This document shows positions 45,205 to 54,294 of a stretch of 64,000 bases of DNA, piece by piece; position 1 is the stretch's first letter, and each line of letters begins with the position of its first letter. The DNA comes from JABFXX01 sp036489755 (GTDB lineage Bacteria; Myxococcota_A; Polyangia; Haliangiales; Haliangiaceae). The notes under the pieces were generated by a model. That model did no database searches, had not been told where the DNA came from, and saw nothing but the letters and a program-made list of their open reading frames with translations. The position numbers and the translations under genes are program-made. Where the stretch lies: positions 16,798 to 80,797 of the forward strand of contig DASXFD010000013.1 of NCBI GenBank assembly GCA_036489755.1, given 5' to 3'.

Positions 45205-46476
45205 ATGGCCACCGTCGCGCAGAAGTCCGACCCCACAGACCCCGCCGAGCCCGTCCGTGCCGCCGTCACCCCACCGGCTCCTCCGGCCGCCCCGGAGCCG
45301 AAGCGCGCGCCGAAGCGCCGGCGCAACCGCGTGTTGTTCGCGCTCGCGATCGTCGCCGCCGGCGTCGGCATCACGATCTGGCTGCTCGGTCGCGGCCACG
45401 AGTCCACCGACGACGCGGAGATCGACGCCGACGTCGTGCTCGTGCCGACGCGCGTCGCCGGTCTCGTGAAGAGTGTGAGCTTCGTCGAGAACCAGCGCGT
45501 CAAAGCCGGCGACCTGCTCGCAGAGATCGACGACTCCACGCTCAAGGCCAAGCTCGACCAAGCCGAAGCCAGCCTCGCGCAGGCGATCGCCCAGTCCGAG
45601 GCCGCGGATGCCAGCGCCTCGATCGCCGAGCGCAACGCAGTCGGTAACAAGTCAGCCGCACACGCGAACCTCACGGGCGCGGCGGTCGGCGAGAAGACCT
45701 CGTCCGAGCAGCTCGCGGAAGGCCGAGCGCAGCTCGCGTCGGCGCAGGCGCAGTACGAGCAGGCCAAGCAGGACGTCGACCGCGACCGCTCGTTGTTCGC
45801 ATCGAACGCGATGACCAAGGTCCAGGTCGATCAGGCCGAGACGCAGCTCCGGCTCGCCGAATCGAACCTCGAGCTCGCGAAGGCGCGGATCGCGACGCTG
45901 CAGTCGTCGGTGGTCGCCGCGCACAGCAAGGTCGACGAGGCGTCGGCGCGCGCCGCGCAGAACGACGACGTGTCGAACACGGTCCGCCAGGCACACGCGC
46001 AGGCCGACGCCGCGAAGGCGCAGGTCAAGGTGGCCACGGCGCTCCGCGACCTCGCCGCGCTCGATCTGTCGTACACGAAGATCATCGCGCCGCAGGCCGG
46101 CGTGATCTCGAAGAAGGCCGTCAACGTCGGCCAAGAGGTCGTGGCCGGCCAGGCGGTCGGCCAGCTCGTCACCGACGCGCGCTGGGTCACCGCGAACTAC
46201 AAGGAGACGCAGGTCGGCAACATGCACGAAGGCCAGCCGGTCAAGATCTCCGTCGACGCGTACTCCGGCCTCGAGCTGCACGGCGTGGTCGAGAGCATCT
46301 CTGCCGGCACCGGCGCGCGGTTCACGCTGCTGCCGCCCGACAACGCGACCGGCAACTTCACGAAGGTCGTCCAGCGCGTACCCGTTCGGATCAAGCTCGT
46401 CGACGTTCCGGCCGGGCTCGTGTTGCGGACCGGCATGAACGTGGACGTCACCGTCGATCTTCGCGACGGCAAGTAA
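45205..46476 (+). CDS. EmrA/HlyD-type membrane fusion (periplasmic adaptor) protein of an efflux pump
   Basis: 423 residues from the ATG at 45205, with GAGGAG just upstream; an upstream ATG at 45172 falls within the operator and is less likely. The N-terminus is a Pro/Ala/Lys cytoplasmic stretch, then one membrane segment (VLFALAIVAAGVGITIWLL). Barrel-sandwich halves: RVAGLVKSVSFVENQRVKAG and IIAPQAGVISKKAVNVGQEV. Between them is a long coiled coil (about 120-290) rich in Ala, Glu and Gln. It bridges the MFS pump and the TolC-type channel. First gene of a three-gene operon. Confidence 0.92.
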   Translation: MATVAQKSDPTDPAEPVRAAVTPPAPPAAPEPKRAPKRRRNRVLFALAIVAAGVGITIWLLGRGHESTDDAEIDADVVLVPTRVAGLVKSVSFVENQRVKAGDLLAEIDDSTLKAKLDQAEASLAQAIAQSEAADASASIAERNAVGNKSAAHANLTGAAVGEKTSSEQLAEGRAQLASAQAQYEQAKQDVDRDRSLFASNAMTKVQVDQAETQLRLAESNLELAKARIATLQSSVVAAHSKVDEASARAAQNDDVSNTVRQAHAQADAAKAQVKVATALRDLAALDLSYTKIIAPQAGVISKKAVNVGQEVVAGQAVGQLVTDARWVTANYKETQVGNMHEGQPVKISVDAYSGLELHGVVESISAGTGARFTLLPPDNATGNFTKVVQRVPVRIKLVDVPAGLVLRTGMNVDVTVDLRDGK

Positions 46477-46489
46477 CGAGGCGCGCGCC

Positions 46490-48064
46490 ATGGCCACCAC
46501 CACCGCGCACGTGCTGCCCGCGGCCGGCTTGCAGGTCAACAAGTGGGCCGTCGCCGTCGCCGTCGCGCTCGGCGCGCTGCTGGAGGTCGTCGACACCAGC
46601 ATCGTGAACGTCGCGCTCACCGACATGCAAAACGCGTTCGGCGCGACGCTCACCCAGGTCAGCTGGGTGGTGTCGAGCTACGCGGTCGCGAACGTGATCA
46701 TCTTGCCGCTCACCGCGTGGCTCGGCGATCGGTTCGGCAAGAAGCGCTACTTCGTGTGGTCGCTGATCGGCTTCACCGTGGCGTCCATGTTGTGCGGCAT
46801 CGCGCCGAGCCTGACGGCGCTCATCGTCGCGCGAACCTTTCAGGGCATCATGGGCGGCGGCCTGCTCGCGAAGGCGCAGGCGATCCTGTTCGAGACGTTC
46901 CCGAAGAAGGAACAAGCGGCCGCCCAGGCGTTCTTCGGGATGATCGTCATCGCCGGCCCGACGATCGGCCCGACGCTCGGCGGGTATCTCGTCACCAATA
47001 TCAACTGGCGCTGGATCTTCTACATCAACGTGCCGATCGGGATCGCCGCGGTGCTCATGTGCCTCGCGGCCTTGCCTGCGGATCGCGACGACAAGGACCC
47101 TTCCCCGGTCGACTGGTCGGCGCTCGGGATGCTCGCGATCGGCCTCGGCTGCTTGCAGACCGTGCTCGAGGAGGGCCAGAGCGAGCAGTGGTTCGACTCG
47201 CCGTTCATCGTCTTGATGTCGATCGTGTCGCTGCTCGGGCTGGTGCTCTTCATCCATCGCGAGCTGACGCACCCGCGGCCTATCGTCGACCTGCGCGTGC
47301 TGCGTTACCGCCCGCTGTGGGCCGGCTCGCTGCTGTCGATCGTCGTCGGCGTGGCGCTCTACGGCGCCGTCTTCGCCGTGCCGATCTTCGCGCAGACGAT
47401 GCTCGGCATGACCGCGGAGGATACGGGCCTGTTGCTTGCGCCGAGCGCGATGTGCACGGCGCTCATGATGCCGTTTGCGGCTCGGCTCGTGAACCGCTTC
47501 GACCCGCGCGCGCTCCTCATCATCGGCATGCTCATCCTGATCGGCGCGATGCTCTGGCTCGGCCAGCTATCGCCGAGCAGCGGCGAGCCCAACGTATTCT
47601 GGCCGCTCATCGTCCGCTCGTTCGGCACCGCGCTGATGTTCTTGCCGCTGTCGATGGCGACGCTCGGGCCGATCCCGAAGGCCGACATCAGCAAGGCGTC
47701 AGGCATCTACAACCTCACGCGCCAGCTCGGCGGCTCGATCGGCGTCGCGATGTTGTCGACGCTGCTCGAGCGGCGCGAAGCGTTCCATCGCGCGGTGATC
47801 GTCGAGAGCCTGTCGCGCAGCGATCCGCACGTCACCGAGCGCGTGGCGATGTACACGAGCAAGTTCCTGTCGCTCGGCTTCACCGGCCCCGACGCGACGA
47901 CTCACGCGCTGAAGCTGCTCGACACCGGCGTCTCGGTGCAGTCCGCGATCATCTCGTTCGGTGACTGCTTCTGGGTCACGAGCTTTCTCGTCGCCTGCAC
48001 GATCCCGCTCGTGTTCCTGCTCGGCAAGCCGCCCACCGGCGTCCACGTCGACGCCGGGCACTGA
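46490..48064 (+). CDS. EmrB/QacA-type (DHA2) MFS drug exporter
   Basis: 524 residues from the ATG at 46490, 13 bases after the adaptor. Fourteen membrane segments are expected for the class. Motifs: LLEVVDTSIVNVALTDMQNA, then SSYAVANVIILPLTAWLGDRFGKKRYF (the D-R-x-G-x-K/R loop of MFS), and GPTIGPTLGGYLVTNINWRW, the motif C of antiporters. It exports hydrophobic compounds driven by protons. The substrate is not readable. Confidence 0.94.
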   Translation: MATTTAHVLPAAGLQVNKWAVAVAVALGALLEVVDTSIVNVALTDMQNAFGATLTQVSWVVSSYAVANVIILPLTAWLGDRFGKKRYFVWSLIGFTVASMLCGIAPSLTALIVARTFQGIMGGGLLAKAQAILFETFPKKEQAAAQAFFGMIVIAGPTIGPTLGGYLVTNINWRWIFYINVPIGIAAVLMCLAALPADRDDKDPSPVDWSALGMLAIGLGCLQTVLEEGQSEQWFDSPFIVLMSIVSLLGLVLFIHRELTHPRPIVDLRVLRYRPLWAGSLLSIVVGVALYGAVFAVPIFAQTMLGMTAEDTGLLLAPSAMCTALMMPFAARLVNRFDPRALLIIGMLILIGAMLWLGQLSPSSGEPNVFWPLIVRSFGTALMFLPLSMATLGPIPKADISKASGIYNLTRQLGGSIGVAMLSTLLERREAFHRAVIVESLSRSDPHVTERVAMYTSKFLSLGFTGPDATTHALKLLDTGVSVQSAIISFGDCFWVTSFLVACTIPLVFLLGKPPTGVHVDAGH

Positions 48065-48084
48065 TACGCACACCGAGGTACTCC

Positions 48085-49416
48085 ATGCGCAGTTCACTCA
48101 TCGTCTTGCTGCTCTCGCTGGTCTCGGCGACGGCCCACGCGCTCACCGTCGACGACGCGATCAAGCTCGCGCTGTCGCGATCCCACGGCAACGTGCGCGG
48201 TCGCGAGCTCGAGGAGCAGGCGCAGGCCGCTCACGATACGGCGCTCAGCGTGCGCTCGCGCATGCTGTTCTCGCTGCACGCGGGCGAGGAGCTCCAGCGT
48301 TACAACTGCCCGTACGGCGTCAGCCTCACGCTGCTCGTCGGCGCTTGTGTCGACGATCTGCCGGCGGACCCGAACGGGATCGCGCCACTGATCGAGCGCA
48401 ACGCGACCACCAACACGTTCGTCGTGTCTGCCGACCAACCGGTGTTGGGTCTCTTGCGGCTGCATCAAGACTACGTCGCGCAAGCGCGCAACGCCGACAG
48501 CATCGCCGAGAACGTCAATGCCGACGACGCCCGGCTCGTCGAGGCCGTGCGCAACGGGTTCTTGCGCTACTTCGAGGCCGTGGCCGCCGAGGGTGTGGCG
48601 AAAGATTCGGAGACCGAGCTCGCCGAGCAGGTGCAAGTCGCGCTCGCACGCGAGAAGAACGGCGTGATCACGATCGCCGATCGGCTGCGCGTGCAGGTCG
48701 CGCTGGCGAACGCGCACCAGCAACGCGTCGCCGCGCACGCCGAAGCCGAGATCGCGCGCACGAACGTGCTCGACACCATCGGGCTGTCGACGGATGACGA
48801 CTCGATCGTGCTCGAGGAGCCCGCGCAGCTCCTCGCCGAGGCGGCACAGCCGATGCCCGCGCGCGCCGCCGCCACGCGCGACGCCGAGACCCGCCGCCCC
48901 GAGGTTCGCCAGGCCGAGAACAGCTACGAGGCCGCCGTGGCCGCGCACCGCTCGCGCGTGTTTGCGATGCTGCCGGACGTCGACGTCGAGGCCGCGTACA
49001 CGCGCATCGACGGCGAGATCCTGTCGCCGAAGAGCTCGTGGTTCGTCGGCATCAACGCGCAGTGGACGTTCTGGGCGTGGGGCGCAGATTATTTCGCGCA
49101 ACGCTCGGCCGCGCACCAGGAGACGGCCGCCGAGCTCGCGCTCGAGGATCAGAAGCGGCAGATCGCCGTCGGGGTCCACACCGCGTTCGCGAACCTCGAT
49201 GCGGCGACGGCCGCCGTCGACGCGGCGCAGCAGGCGATCGACAGCGCGAACGAGGCCTATCGCGTGACCGCGGAGCTGGCCAAGGCCGGTACCGCGACGA
49301 CGACCGACCTGCTCAACGCGCAGTCCGAGCTCACGACCGCGCGCCTGAACCTGTCGCGCAGCCGGTACGAGCAAGCGATGGCGCGCGTGACTCTCCGCCG
49401 CCTCACCGGCGACTGA
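48085..49416 (+). CDS. TolC-type outer-membrane efflux channel
   Basis: 443 residues from the ATG at 48085. Signal peptide MRSSLIVLLLSLVSATAHA. Two outer-membrane efflux repeats follow: LTVDDAIKLALSRSHGNVRG at the start and FANLDAATAAVDAAQQAIDS, then AGTATTTDLLNAQSELTTARLNLSRSRYEQ at the end, typical of TolC helices. It completes the EmrA-EmrB-TolC set across both membranes. Confidence 0.92.
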   Translation: MRSSLIVLLLSLVSATAHALTVDDAIKLALSRSHGNVRGRELEEQAQAAHDTALSVRSRMLFSLHAGEELQRYNCPYGVSLTLLVGACVDDLPADPNGIAPLIERNATTNTFVVSADQPVLGLLRLHQDYVAQARNADSIAENVNADDARLVEAVRNGFLRYFEAVAAEGVAKDSETELAEQVQVALAREKNGVITIADRLRVQVALANAHQQRVAAHAEAEIARTNVLDTIGLSTDDDSIVLEEPAQLLAEAAQPMPARAAATRDAETRRPEVRQAENSYEAAVAAHRSRVFAMLPDVDVEAAYTRIDGEILSPKSSWFVGINAQWTFWAWGADYFAQRSAAHQETAAELALEDQKRQIAVGVHTAFANLDAATAAVDAAQQAIDSANEAYRVTAELAKAGTATTTDLLNAQSELTTARLNLSRSRYEQAMARVTLRRLTGD

Positions 49417-49417
49417 G

Positions 49418-49543
49418 CTACGCCGGCAGACGACGCTGCTGCTTGCGCACGCGGTCGGCAAGCGCGACGTGGACGAGCACGATCACCGTGCCCACCGTCG
49501 CGTTCGACACCGCCTTCACCATTCGATCAGCCAAGCTCCACAT
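49418..49543 (-). CDS. Possible 41-residue single-pass membrane protein
   Basis: ATG at 49541-49543, stop at 49418-49420, convergent with the tolC-type gene. It reads MWSLADRMVKAVSNATVG and then a hydrophobic stretch TVIVLVHVALA, ending RKQQRRLPA. It has a positive tail after the membrane segment. An in-frame GTG two codons upstream is an alternative start. Support is the reading frame and composition only. Confidence 0.35.
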   Translation of the reverse strand: MWSLADRMVKAVSNATVGTVIVLVHVALADRVRKQQRRLPA

Positions 49544-49618
49544 GTTCACTAGCCTCGCATCCACCTGAGGCAAGGGTCCTACAACGAGGTGACGCCGGAG
49601 GCACGAACAATCGACATC

Positions 49619-50791
49619 TCAAACGACGTCTTCATCTCGGTCGACCACGTAGGAAACCAGCCGAGCCGCCTCGGGGAGAAATGCGGTCGAGCCGAACGGC
49701 AGAAGTGCCCCGAGCTCGTCGGCATGGAGGATCTGGTCGATCGACAGCGGGCGCTGGACGACACCCATCGCCGCGTCTTTCGACGCGACCGCCGCAGCCA
49801 CCGCGCCCGGATCGAGCGTGGTCTGCCACGTCGCACTCGGGGCCGCCTTCGGCCTGAAGATTTTCTCCACGATCACCGGCTCGTACTTCTGGACCGCGCG
49901 GTTGACGTCGGCGCCGACCGAGGCGGGGCTGACGTCGGGCGAAAGCGTCAGCTTGTACGCATCGGCGTCGCCGGCGAACGTCACGACGAAGGCCGGTTGG
50001 TGTGCGACCGTGTCGGCGAGCGCGGCGAGCTGCTTGCCCGGGTCCTTCGCGGCGCCGGCGATCGCGTCGACGATGAAGTACGGCCGCATCGCGGCGAGCA
50101 CGGCGTCTTTCGAGATGCCCTCGCCGCGCACGATCCGGTGGCGCGCGCCGACTGCGAGCGCGACGTCGTCGAGGTTGACCATGCACGCGAGGCCGTAGTT
50201 TGCCGACGCGTACGTCGACAGCGGCGCCGCGGCCTCGAGCTGGTCGCGATACGCGAGCATGCCCTCGTAGCGCGCGTGGCCGTCGAGCACGTGGACTTGT
50301 TTCGGCGCGCACAGCGGACGCAGCTTGCCGATCACCTCGGCCGAGCTCACGCGCCACAACTTGTGCGACGTGCGATCGGCGGTCGTCACGTCGACGAGCG
50401 GCCGCTCGCTCTCGGCGCGGCGGAACAGCCGATCGACCTCGCCCGGCGCATCGCGATAACCGACGAGCACCGCATCGGTGTGGATGCCGGCAGCGACGAT
50501 GTCGGCGATCGCGGTCGTGCGCGCCGCAGAGTCGGTCACCTCGTGCGGGCGCACCTGCCCGGCAGACCACGGTTCGAGCCCGAGCGCGGCGAACCACGAC
50601 TTGCGGACGAACGTGCGCGCGCCGACGGCGAACGCCTGGTGATAGCGATAGACCGCGCGGGTCGAATCGCGCACGAGCTCGCCCGACGCGACCCTCGCTT
50701 TCGGATCCGCGATCGGCGCGGCCACGACCTTGGCGAGCTCGACCTTCGTGGGATCCCACAGCGCTCCGCGGAAGCCGGCGATTTGCGACAT
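49619..50791 (-). CDS. DUF1015-family protein
   Basis: 390 residues. It opens MSQIAGFRGALWDPTKVELA and shows the family pattern: VYRYHQAF near residue 50, HKLWRV, and VLDGHARYEGMLAYRDQ, where the family has DGHHRYE. The function of DUF1015 proteins is not established, although they sometimes sit beside serine or purine biosynthesis genes. Its start is 12 bases after the stop of purD, so it is probably in the same transcript. Confidence 0.85.
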   Translation of the reverse strand: MSQIAGFRGALWDPTKVELAKVVAAPIADPKARVASGELVRDSTRAVYRYHQAFAVGARTFVRKSWFAALGLEPWSAGQVRPHEVTDSAARTTAIADIVAAGIHTDAVLVGYRDAPGEVDRLFRRAESERPLVDVTTADRTSHKLWRVSSAEVIGKLRPLCAPKQVHVLDGHARYEGMLAYRDQLEAAAPLSTYASANYGLACMVNLDDVALAVGARHRIVRGEGISKDAVLAAMRPYFIVDAIAGAAKDPGKQLAALADTVAHQPAFVVTFAGDADAYKLTLSPDVSPASVGADVNRAVQKYEPVIVEKIFRPKAAPSATWQTTLDPGAVAAAVASKDAAMGVVQRPLSIDQILHADELGALLPFGSTAFLPEAARLVSYVVDRDEDVV

Positions 50792-50803
50792 GCGAAAGTA
50801 GTA

Positions 50804-52060
50804 TCAGCGCCGCGCGCCGATGTCGCGCCGCGCCTGCTTGCCCGGCAGCTCGATCGCATCGACCACCGCGTACGCGCGGTCGCGCGCCTGGTCGATGCTG
50901 ATGCCCAGCGCGGTCACGCCGACGACGCGGCCGCCGGCCGTGACGAGCCCGCCGGCCTTGGCCGCCGTGCCCGCGTGAAACACGACGGTCCCGTCGGGCG
51001 CCGGCCGGTCGAGGCCGGGACCGCGGATTTCATCGCCGGTGCGCACGCTGCCCGGATAACCGGCCGCGGCGATCACGACGCAGACCGCGACCCGCGCATC
51101 CCATGCGAGCACGCCGGGCTGCAGCTCGCCAATCGCCGCCGCGTGCAGGACCCCGCCGAGGTCCCCCTGCGCGCGCGCCATGATCGGCTGCGTTTCGGGG
51201 TCGCCGAACCGGCAGTTGTACTCGAGCAGCCACGGCGTGCCCTGCGCATCGACCATCACGCCGGCGTACAAGACGCCGCGGTAGTCGATGCCGTCGGCGC
51301 GAAGCCCTCGCACGGTCGGCTCGAGGATGTCGGTGCGGATGCGGCGGAGCACGGCGTCGCTCGTCCACGCCGGCGAGACGGTGCCCATCCCGCCGGTGTT
51401 CGGCCCGCGATCGCCGTCGAAGATCGTCTTGTGATCTTCGACGGAGGGCAGCACTTCGAGCCGGCGGCCATCGGTGAGCGCGAGGATCGAGACTTCGCGG
51501 CCCGCGATGCACTTTTCGATCACGAGCATCGCGCCGGCGCTGCCGAACCGGCCGCCGAGCATCTCGCGGGCGGCCGTGCGCGCTTCGTCGGCGGTCGCCG
51601 CGACCACGACGCCCTTGCCGGCGGCGAGCCCGTCGGCCTTGACGACGCAGGCGCCGCCGAGCCGGTCGATTCCTGCATCGGCCTCGGCGATCGTTCGCGC
51701 GAGCTCGAACGGCGCGGTCGGAATGTGATGCCGCGCGAAGAACTGCTTCGAGAACGCCTTGCTGCCTTCGAGCTGTGCGCCCGCGGCGCCCGGCCCGAAC
51801 GTCGCCAGCCCCGCGGCGCGCAGCCGATCGGCGAGCCCCGCGACGAGCGGTGCTTCCGGCCCGACGACGACGAGCGCGACCGCTTCCCGCTGCGCGAGCG
51901 CGACCAGGCCGTCGAGGTCGTCGATCGCGACCGGCTCGCAGCGCGCGAGCTCGGCGATGCCCGGATTGCCGGGCGCCGCGACCAGCTCGTGACCCGCGGC
52001 CGCGAGCCGCCAGACCAACGCGTGCTCGCGCCCGCCGCTCCCGATCACCAGGATCTTCAT
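50804..52060 (-). CDS. purD: Phosphoribosylamine-glycine ligase
   Basis: 418 residues from the ATG at 52058-52060, the normal length of PurD. It joins glycine to phosphoribosylamine with ATP, the second step of purine synthesis. Start motif MKILVIGSGGREHALVWRL. ATP-grasp motifs: VKADGLAAGKGVVVA, DHKTIFDGDRGPNTGGMGT, and LEYNCRFGDPETQ. Followed by the DUF1015 gene. purH is about 2.2 kb away, on the same strand but in a separate block. Confidence 0.97.
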   Translation of the reverse strand: MKILVIGSGGREHALVWRLAAAGHELVAAPGNPGIAELARCEPVAIDDLDGLVALAQREAVALVVVGPEAPLVAGLADRLRAAGLATFGPGAAGAQLEGSKAFSKQFFARHHIPTAPFELARTIAEADAGIDRLGGACVVKADGLAAGKGVVVAATADEARTAAREMLGGRFGSAGAMLVIEKCIAGREVSILALTDGRRLEVLPSVEDHKTIFDGDRGPNTGGMGTVSPAWTSDAVLRRIRTDILEPTVRGLRADGIDYRGVLYAGVMVDAQGTPWLLEYNCRFGDPETQPIMARAQGDLGGVLHAAAIGELQPGVLAWDARVAVCVVIAAAGYPGSVRTGDEIRGPGLDRPAPDGTVVFHAGTAAKAGGLVTAGGRVVGVTALGISIDQARDRAYAVVDAIELPGKQARRDIGARR

Positions 52061-52132
52061 GGCGCGAACATAGCTCGCAACCGCGGCCGCGACGCGCTTG
52101 CTCGCGCGCGCAGCTCGCGCGTATCGTATTCG

Positions 52133-52609
52133 ATGGTGGATCGGATCGCGCTGCCTGCGCTGGGCGCAGCTACAACGTTGCGGTTGTGGCTGTCGTATCA
52201 GCGCTACGCCTTGGTGCTCGTCGCCGCGCCGATCGTTTGTGCGGTGCTCGCGATCGCACGCGCGCCGTGGTGGCTCGCCGCGATCGTCGCGGTGGCCGCG
52301 ATCGTCCCCGTGCGCTTCGGCGTCACGGTGCTCGTCCGCTGGCCGCGCAAGCTGCGGGCGACACGCGTCGGGCTCGCGCGGATCGCGGCCGGCACGTTCA
52401 CGCCGGCGTCGATCCGCGGCTACTGCAGCGATCCGTGTTTCCGCGTCGTCGCGCGCGAATTGCTCGCGGCAGCGGGTCTGCCGCGCGCCGAGCGACGCGC
52501 GATCGTTCAGCGATTTGCGAGCGAGCTGCGCGCGGAAGATTCCGTCGCGCTGCTCGTCGATCACATCCGCGGCACCGTCACGATCGGCGGCGCGGGGAAA
52601 GCGACCTGA
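52133..52609 (+). CDS. Small membrane protein of unknown function
   Basis: 158 residues from the ATG at 52133. Two membrane segments close together (ALVLVAAPIVCAVLAIA and WWLAAIVAVAAIVPVRFGV) are followed by a soluble Arg/Ala-rich helical part with two Cys (GYCSDPCFRVVA). I recognise no family. It is one base before the start of the next gene, so likely co-expressed with the PH-like protein. Confidence 0.7.
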   Translation: MVDRIALPALGAATTLRLWLSYQRYALVLVAAPIVCAVLAIARAPWWLAAIVAVAAIVPVRFGVTVLVRWPRKLRATRVGLARIAAGTFTPASIRGYCSDPCFRVVARELLAAAGLPRAERRAIVQRFASELRAEDSVALLVDHIRGTVTIGGAGKAT

Positions 52610-52610
52610 G

Positions 52611-53150
52611 ATGCAACCTGGCCAGCCACAACAACAGTACGGACACCAACCGCTGCAGTACCAGCAGCCACCACCGCCGCAGCAACCGCCGCTGAACCCG
52701 CGGCTCCAGGAAGCGCTCGGCGGCGTGGACCTGCTCCAAGGCGAGCAGATCTTCTATACGCTGCAGGCCGACGGCTTCTTCATGGGCGCGAACCCGCTCG
52801 CGAAGCTGATGGCGGCGTTGACCGCGTTCCTGGTCGCGATCACCGGCGGTCACGTCCGCATCTTCTTGATCGTCACCAACCAGCGGCTGCTCATGCTCGG
52901 CTCGCGCGCGGTGTGGTGCGGCTGCGGCCGCGCGAAGGTCGTCCAATCGTTCGCGCTCGCGAGCATCAAGGAGGTCGCGTCGGTCAAAGAGACGCAGCTG
53001 TGCTGCCTCCACACGCGGCTCGTCCAGGTGCACTCGATGACCGAGCGCAAGAACCTGGTGATCAAGCAGCTCGGCGACGACGAGATCCGGCGGTTCCTGA
53101 CGAATCTGTCGGGCGTGATCGTCGCGAACTCGTCGCGCGCAGGAATCTAG
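52611..53150 (+). CDS. Bacterial PH-like domain protein with Gln/Pro-rich N-terminus
   Basis: 179 residues from the ATG at 52611. Residues 1-30 are Gln/Pro-rich (PLQYQQPPPPQQPPLNP). A hydrophobic stretch (FFMGANPLAKLMAALTAFLV) and then strands RIFLIVTNQRLLML and VVQSFALASIKEVASVKE suggest a bPH (PH-like) fold. Such proteins are often membrane-peripheral. It converges with the next gene; the two stop codons abut at 53150/53151. Confidence 0.65.
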   Translation: MQPGQPQQQYGHQPLQYQQPPPPQQPPLNPRLQEALGGVDLLQGEQIFYTLQADGFFMGANPLAKLMAALTAFLVAITGGHVRIFLIVTNQRLLMLGSRAVWCGCGRAKVVQSFALASIKEVASVKETQLCCLHTRLVQVHSMTERKNLVIKQLGDDEIRRFLTNLSGVIVANSSRAGI

Positions 53151-53492
53151 CTACGGCATGGCGGTGAGCGCGAGCGCTTGCTCGACGCGCTCGGAGTGGC
53201 CGAGCACCTCGACCACCGCGAGCTTGACGTCGGCCGGCGTGACGAAGCCGCGCTTGTCGCGCGTCGCGATCGTCTTCGCGTGCTCGACGATCTCGTTGTC
53301 GACGCCCGGCCGCGTGGCCGCATTCGCCGCGTTCACGACGGCGTGGACGTACTGGCGAACGCGATCGTCGACGTACATCGCGCTGGCGCCGGCGGCGGCG
53401 ACCGGCCGCGTGACGATCTCGACGACGGTTCCTTCGGGCAAGCCGGCAGGATCGTCGAGGACCCACCGGCCGTTCACCACGCGTGCCTGCAT
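53151..53492 (-). CDS. Small protein with antitoxin-like start and MoxR-lid-like C-terminus
   Basis: 113 residues from an ATG at 53490-53492. Residues 1-27 (MQARVVNGRWVLDDPAGLPE, then GTVVEIV) resemble the short strand pairs seen in small antitoxins and DUF104 proteins. Residues about 42-113 (DDRVRQYVHAVVNAANAATR; KRGFVTPADVKLAVVEVLGH) resemble the C-terminal lid of MoxR-type AAA ATPases. The combination is odd, and the AAA core is missing. Function is unknown. Confidence 0.6.
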   Translation of the reverse strand: MQARVVNGRWVLDDPAGLPEGTVVEIVTRPVAAAGASAMYVDDRVRQYVHAVVNAANAATRPGVDNEIVEHAKTIATRDKRGFVTPADVKLAVVEVLGHSERVEQALALTAMP

Positions 53493-53507
53493 GGCCGCAT
53501 CGTAACC

Positions 53508-53873
53508 TCAACGCAGGTTGCGATAGAACACGAGCCGATTGCCGCTGCCGTCCTGGATGATCATCTCGCGCGCGCCCCACTCCTGGTCCTGCAAGCCCGG
53601 CCGATAATTCTTGTACTGCTTCGCGCTGATCTCCGCGTGAAACACTTCGAGCTCGTCGACGCGGATCCGGACCGCGCTACCGGGCGTCGCGTCGCCGTGA
53701 TGCTCGCTGATGTGGAGCACGCACTCGCCGCGCGATACCTGCATGTACAGCGGCAGCCCCGGCTCGAACCGATGCTGCCAGTCGACCTTGAAGCCGAGCC
53801 AGTCGACGTAGAACTCGCGCGCCTTCGCTTCGTCGAAGCTGCGCAGGATCGGCACGACGGGATGAAACGCCAT
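53508..53873 (-). CDS. Glyoxalase/bleomycin-resistance-fold protein
   Basis: 121 residues from the ATG at 53871-53873. It has the vicinal-oxygen-chelate half-fold: VVPILRSFDEAKAREFYVDW, LGFKVDW, then QVSRGECVLHISEHHGD and a final GSGNRLVFYRNL. The catalytic class cannot be told from this. It is close behind the small 123-residue gene on the same strand. Confidence 0.85.
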   Translation of the reverse strand: MAFHPVVPILRSFDEAKAREFYVDWLGFKVDWQHRFEPGLPLYMQVSRGECVLHISEHHGDATPGSAVRIRVDELEVFHAEISAKQYKNYRPGLQDQEWGAREMIIQDGSGNRLVFYRNLR

Positions 53874-53878
53874 GCGCG

Positions 53879-54250
53879 CTAGCTTGCCGGCGAACGGCGC
53901 GGCGCGCTACGGCAACGCGGCGGCGGCGCATAGTCGAGCTCGCTGTCGAGCTCCCAGTAGCCTTCTTCCGTGCGCCGCGACACCGCGCGCATCCGGACGA
54001 TGCGGTCGCCGTCGTCGCGGATCTGCACGAGCACCGCGTCGATCGCGGCGCCGAGCTCGTGGCTCGCGGCGATCTCCGCGCGCGGATGACCTTCGGGGCT
54101 CGCGAGCTCGAGCTCGACCTCGATCGCGGCTCGCCCCCACGCGACGCGCACGATCAGCTCGACCTCGCTCCACCCGCTCGGCGTGATCGCGGCGAGCTCC
54201 TGCGCGAGACTGGTGAATAGCTGGGCCTGGTGCTCCAAGGATCGGGTCAT
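53879..54250 (-). CDS. Small protein, weakly YezG-like (immunity-type)
   Basis: 123 residues from the ATG at 54248-54250. It opens MTRSLEHQAQLFTSLAQELA, then alternating strands (SEVELIVRVAWGRAAIEVEL) and TEEGYWELDSELDYAPP. The E-E-G-x-W and Y pattern recalls YezG/DUF600 immunity proteins, but there is no toxin gene beside it. The assignment is weak. It is 44 bases downstream of purH. Confidence 0.5.
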   Translation of the reverse strand: MTRSLEHQAQLFTSLAQELAAITPSGWSEVELIVRVAWGRAAIEVELELASPEGHPRAEIAASHELGAAIDAVLVQIRDDGDRIVRMRAVSRRTEEGYWELDSELDYAPPPRCRSAPRRSPAS

Positions 54251-54294
54251 GCCCGGCCATATCGACCGGTGCGCGTGCGGGTTGCGCAGCGGGC

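Noticed and set aside
53879..54250. A toxin/immunity pair around the YezG-like gene
   Set aside because: No polymorphic toxin or nuclease domain lies beside it, and the YezG resemblance is weak.
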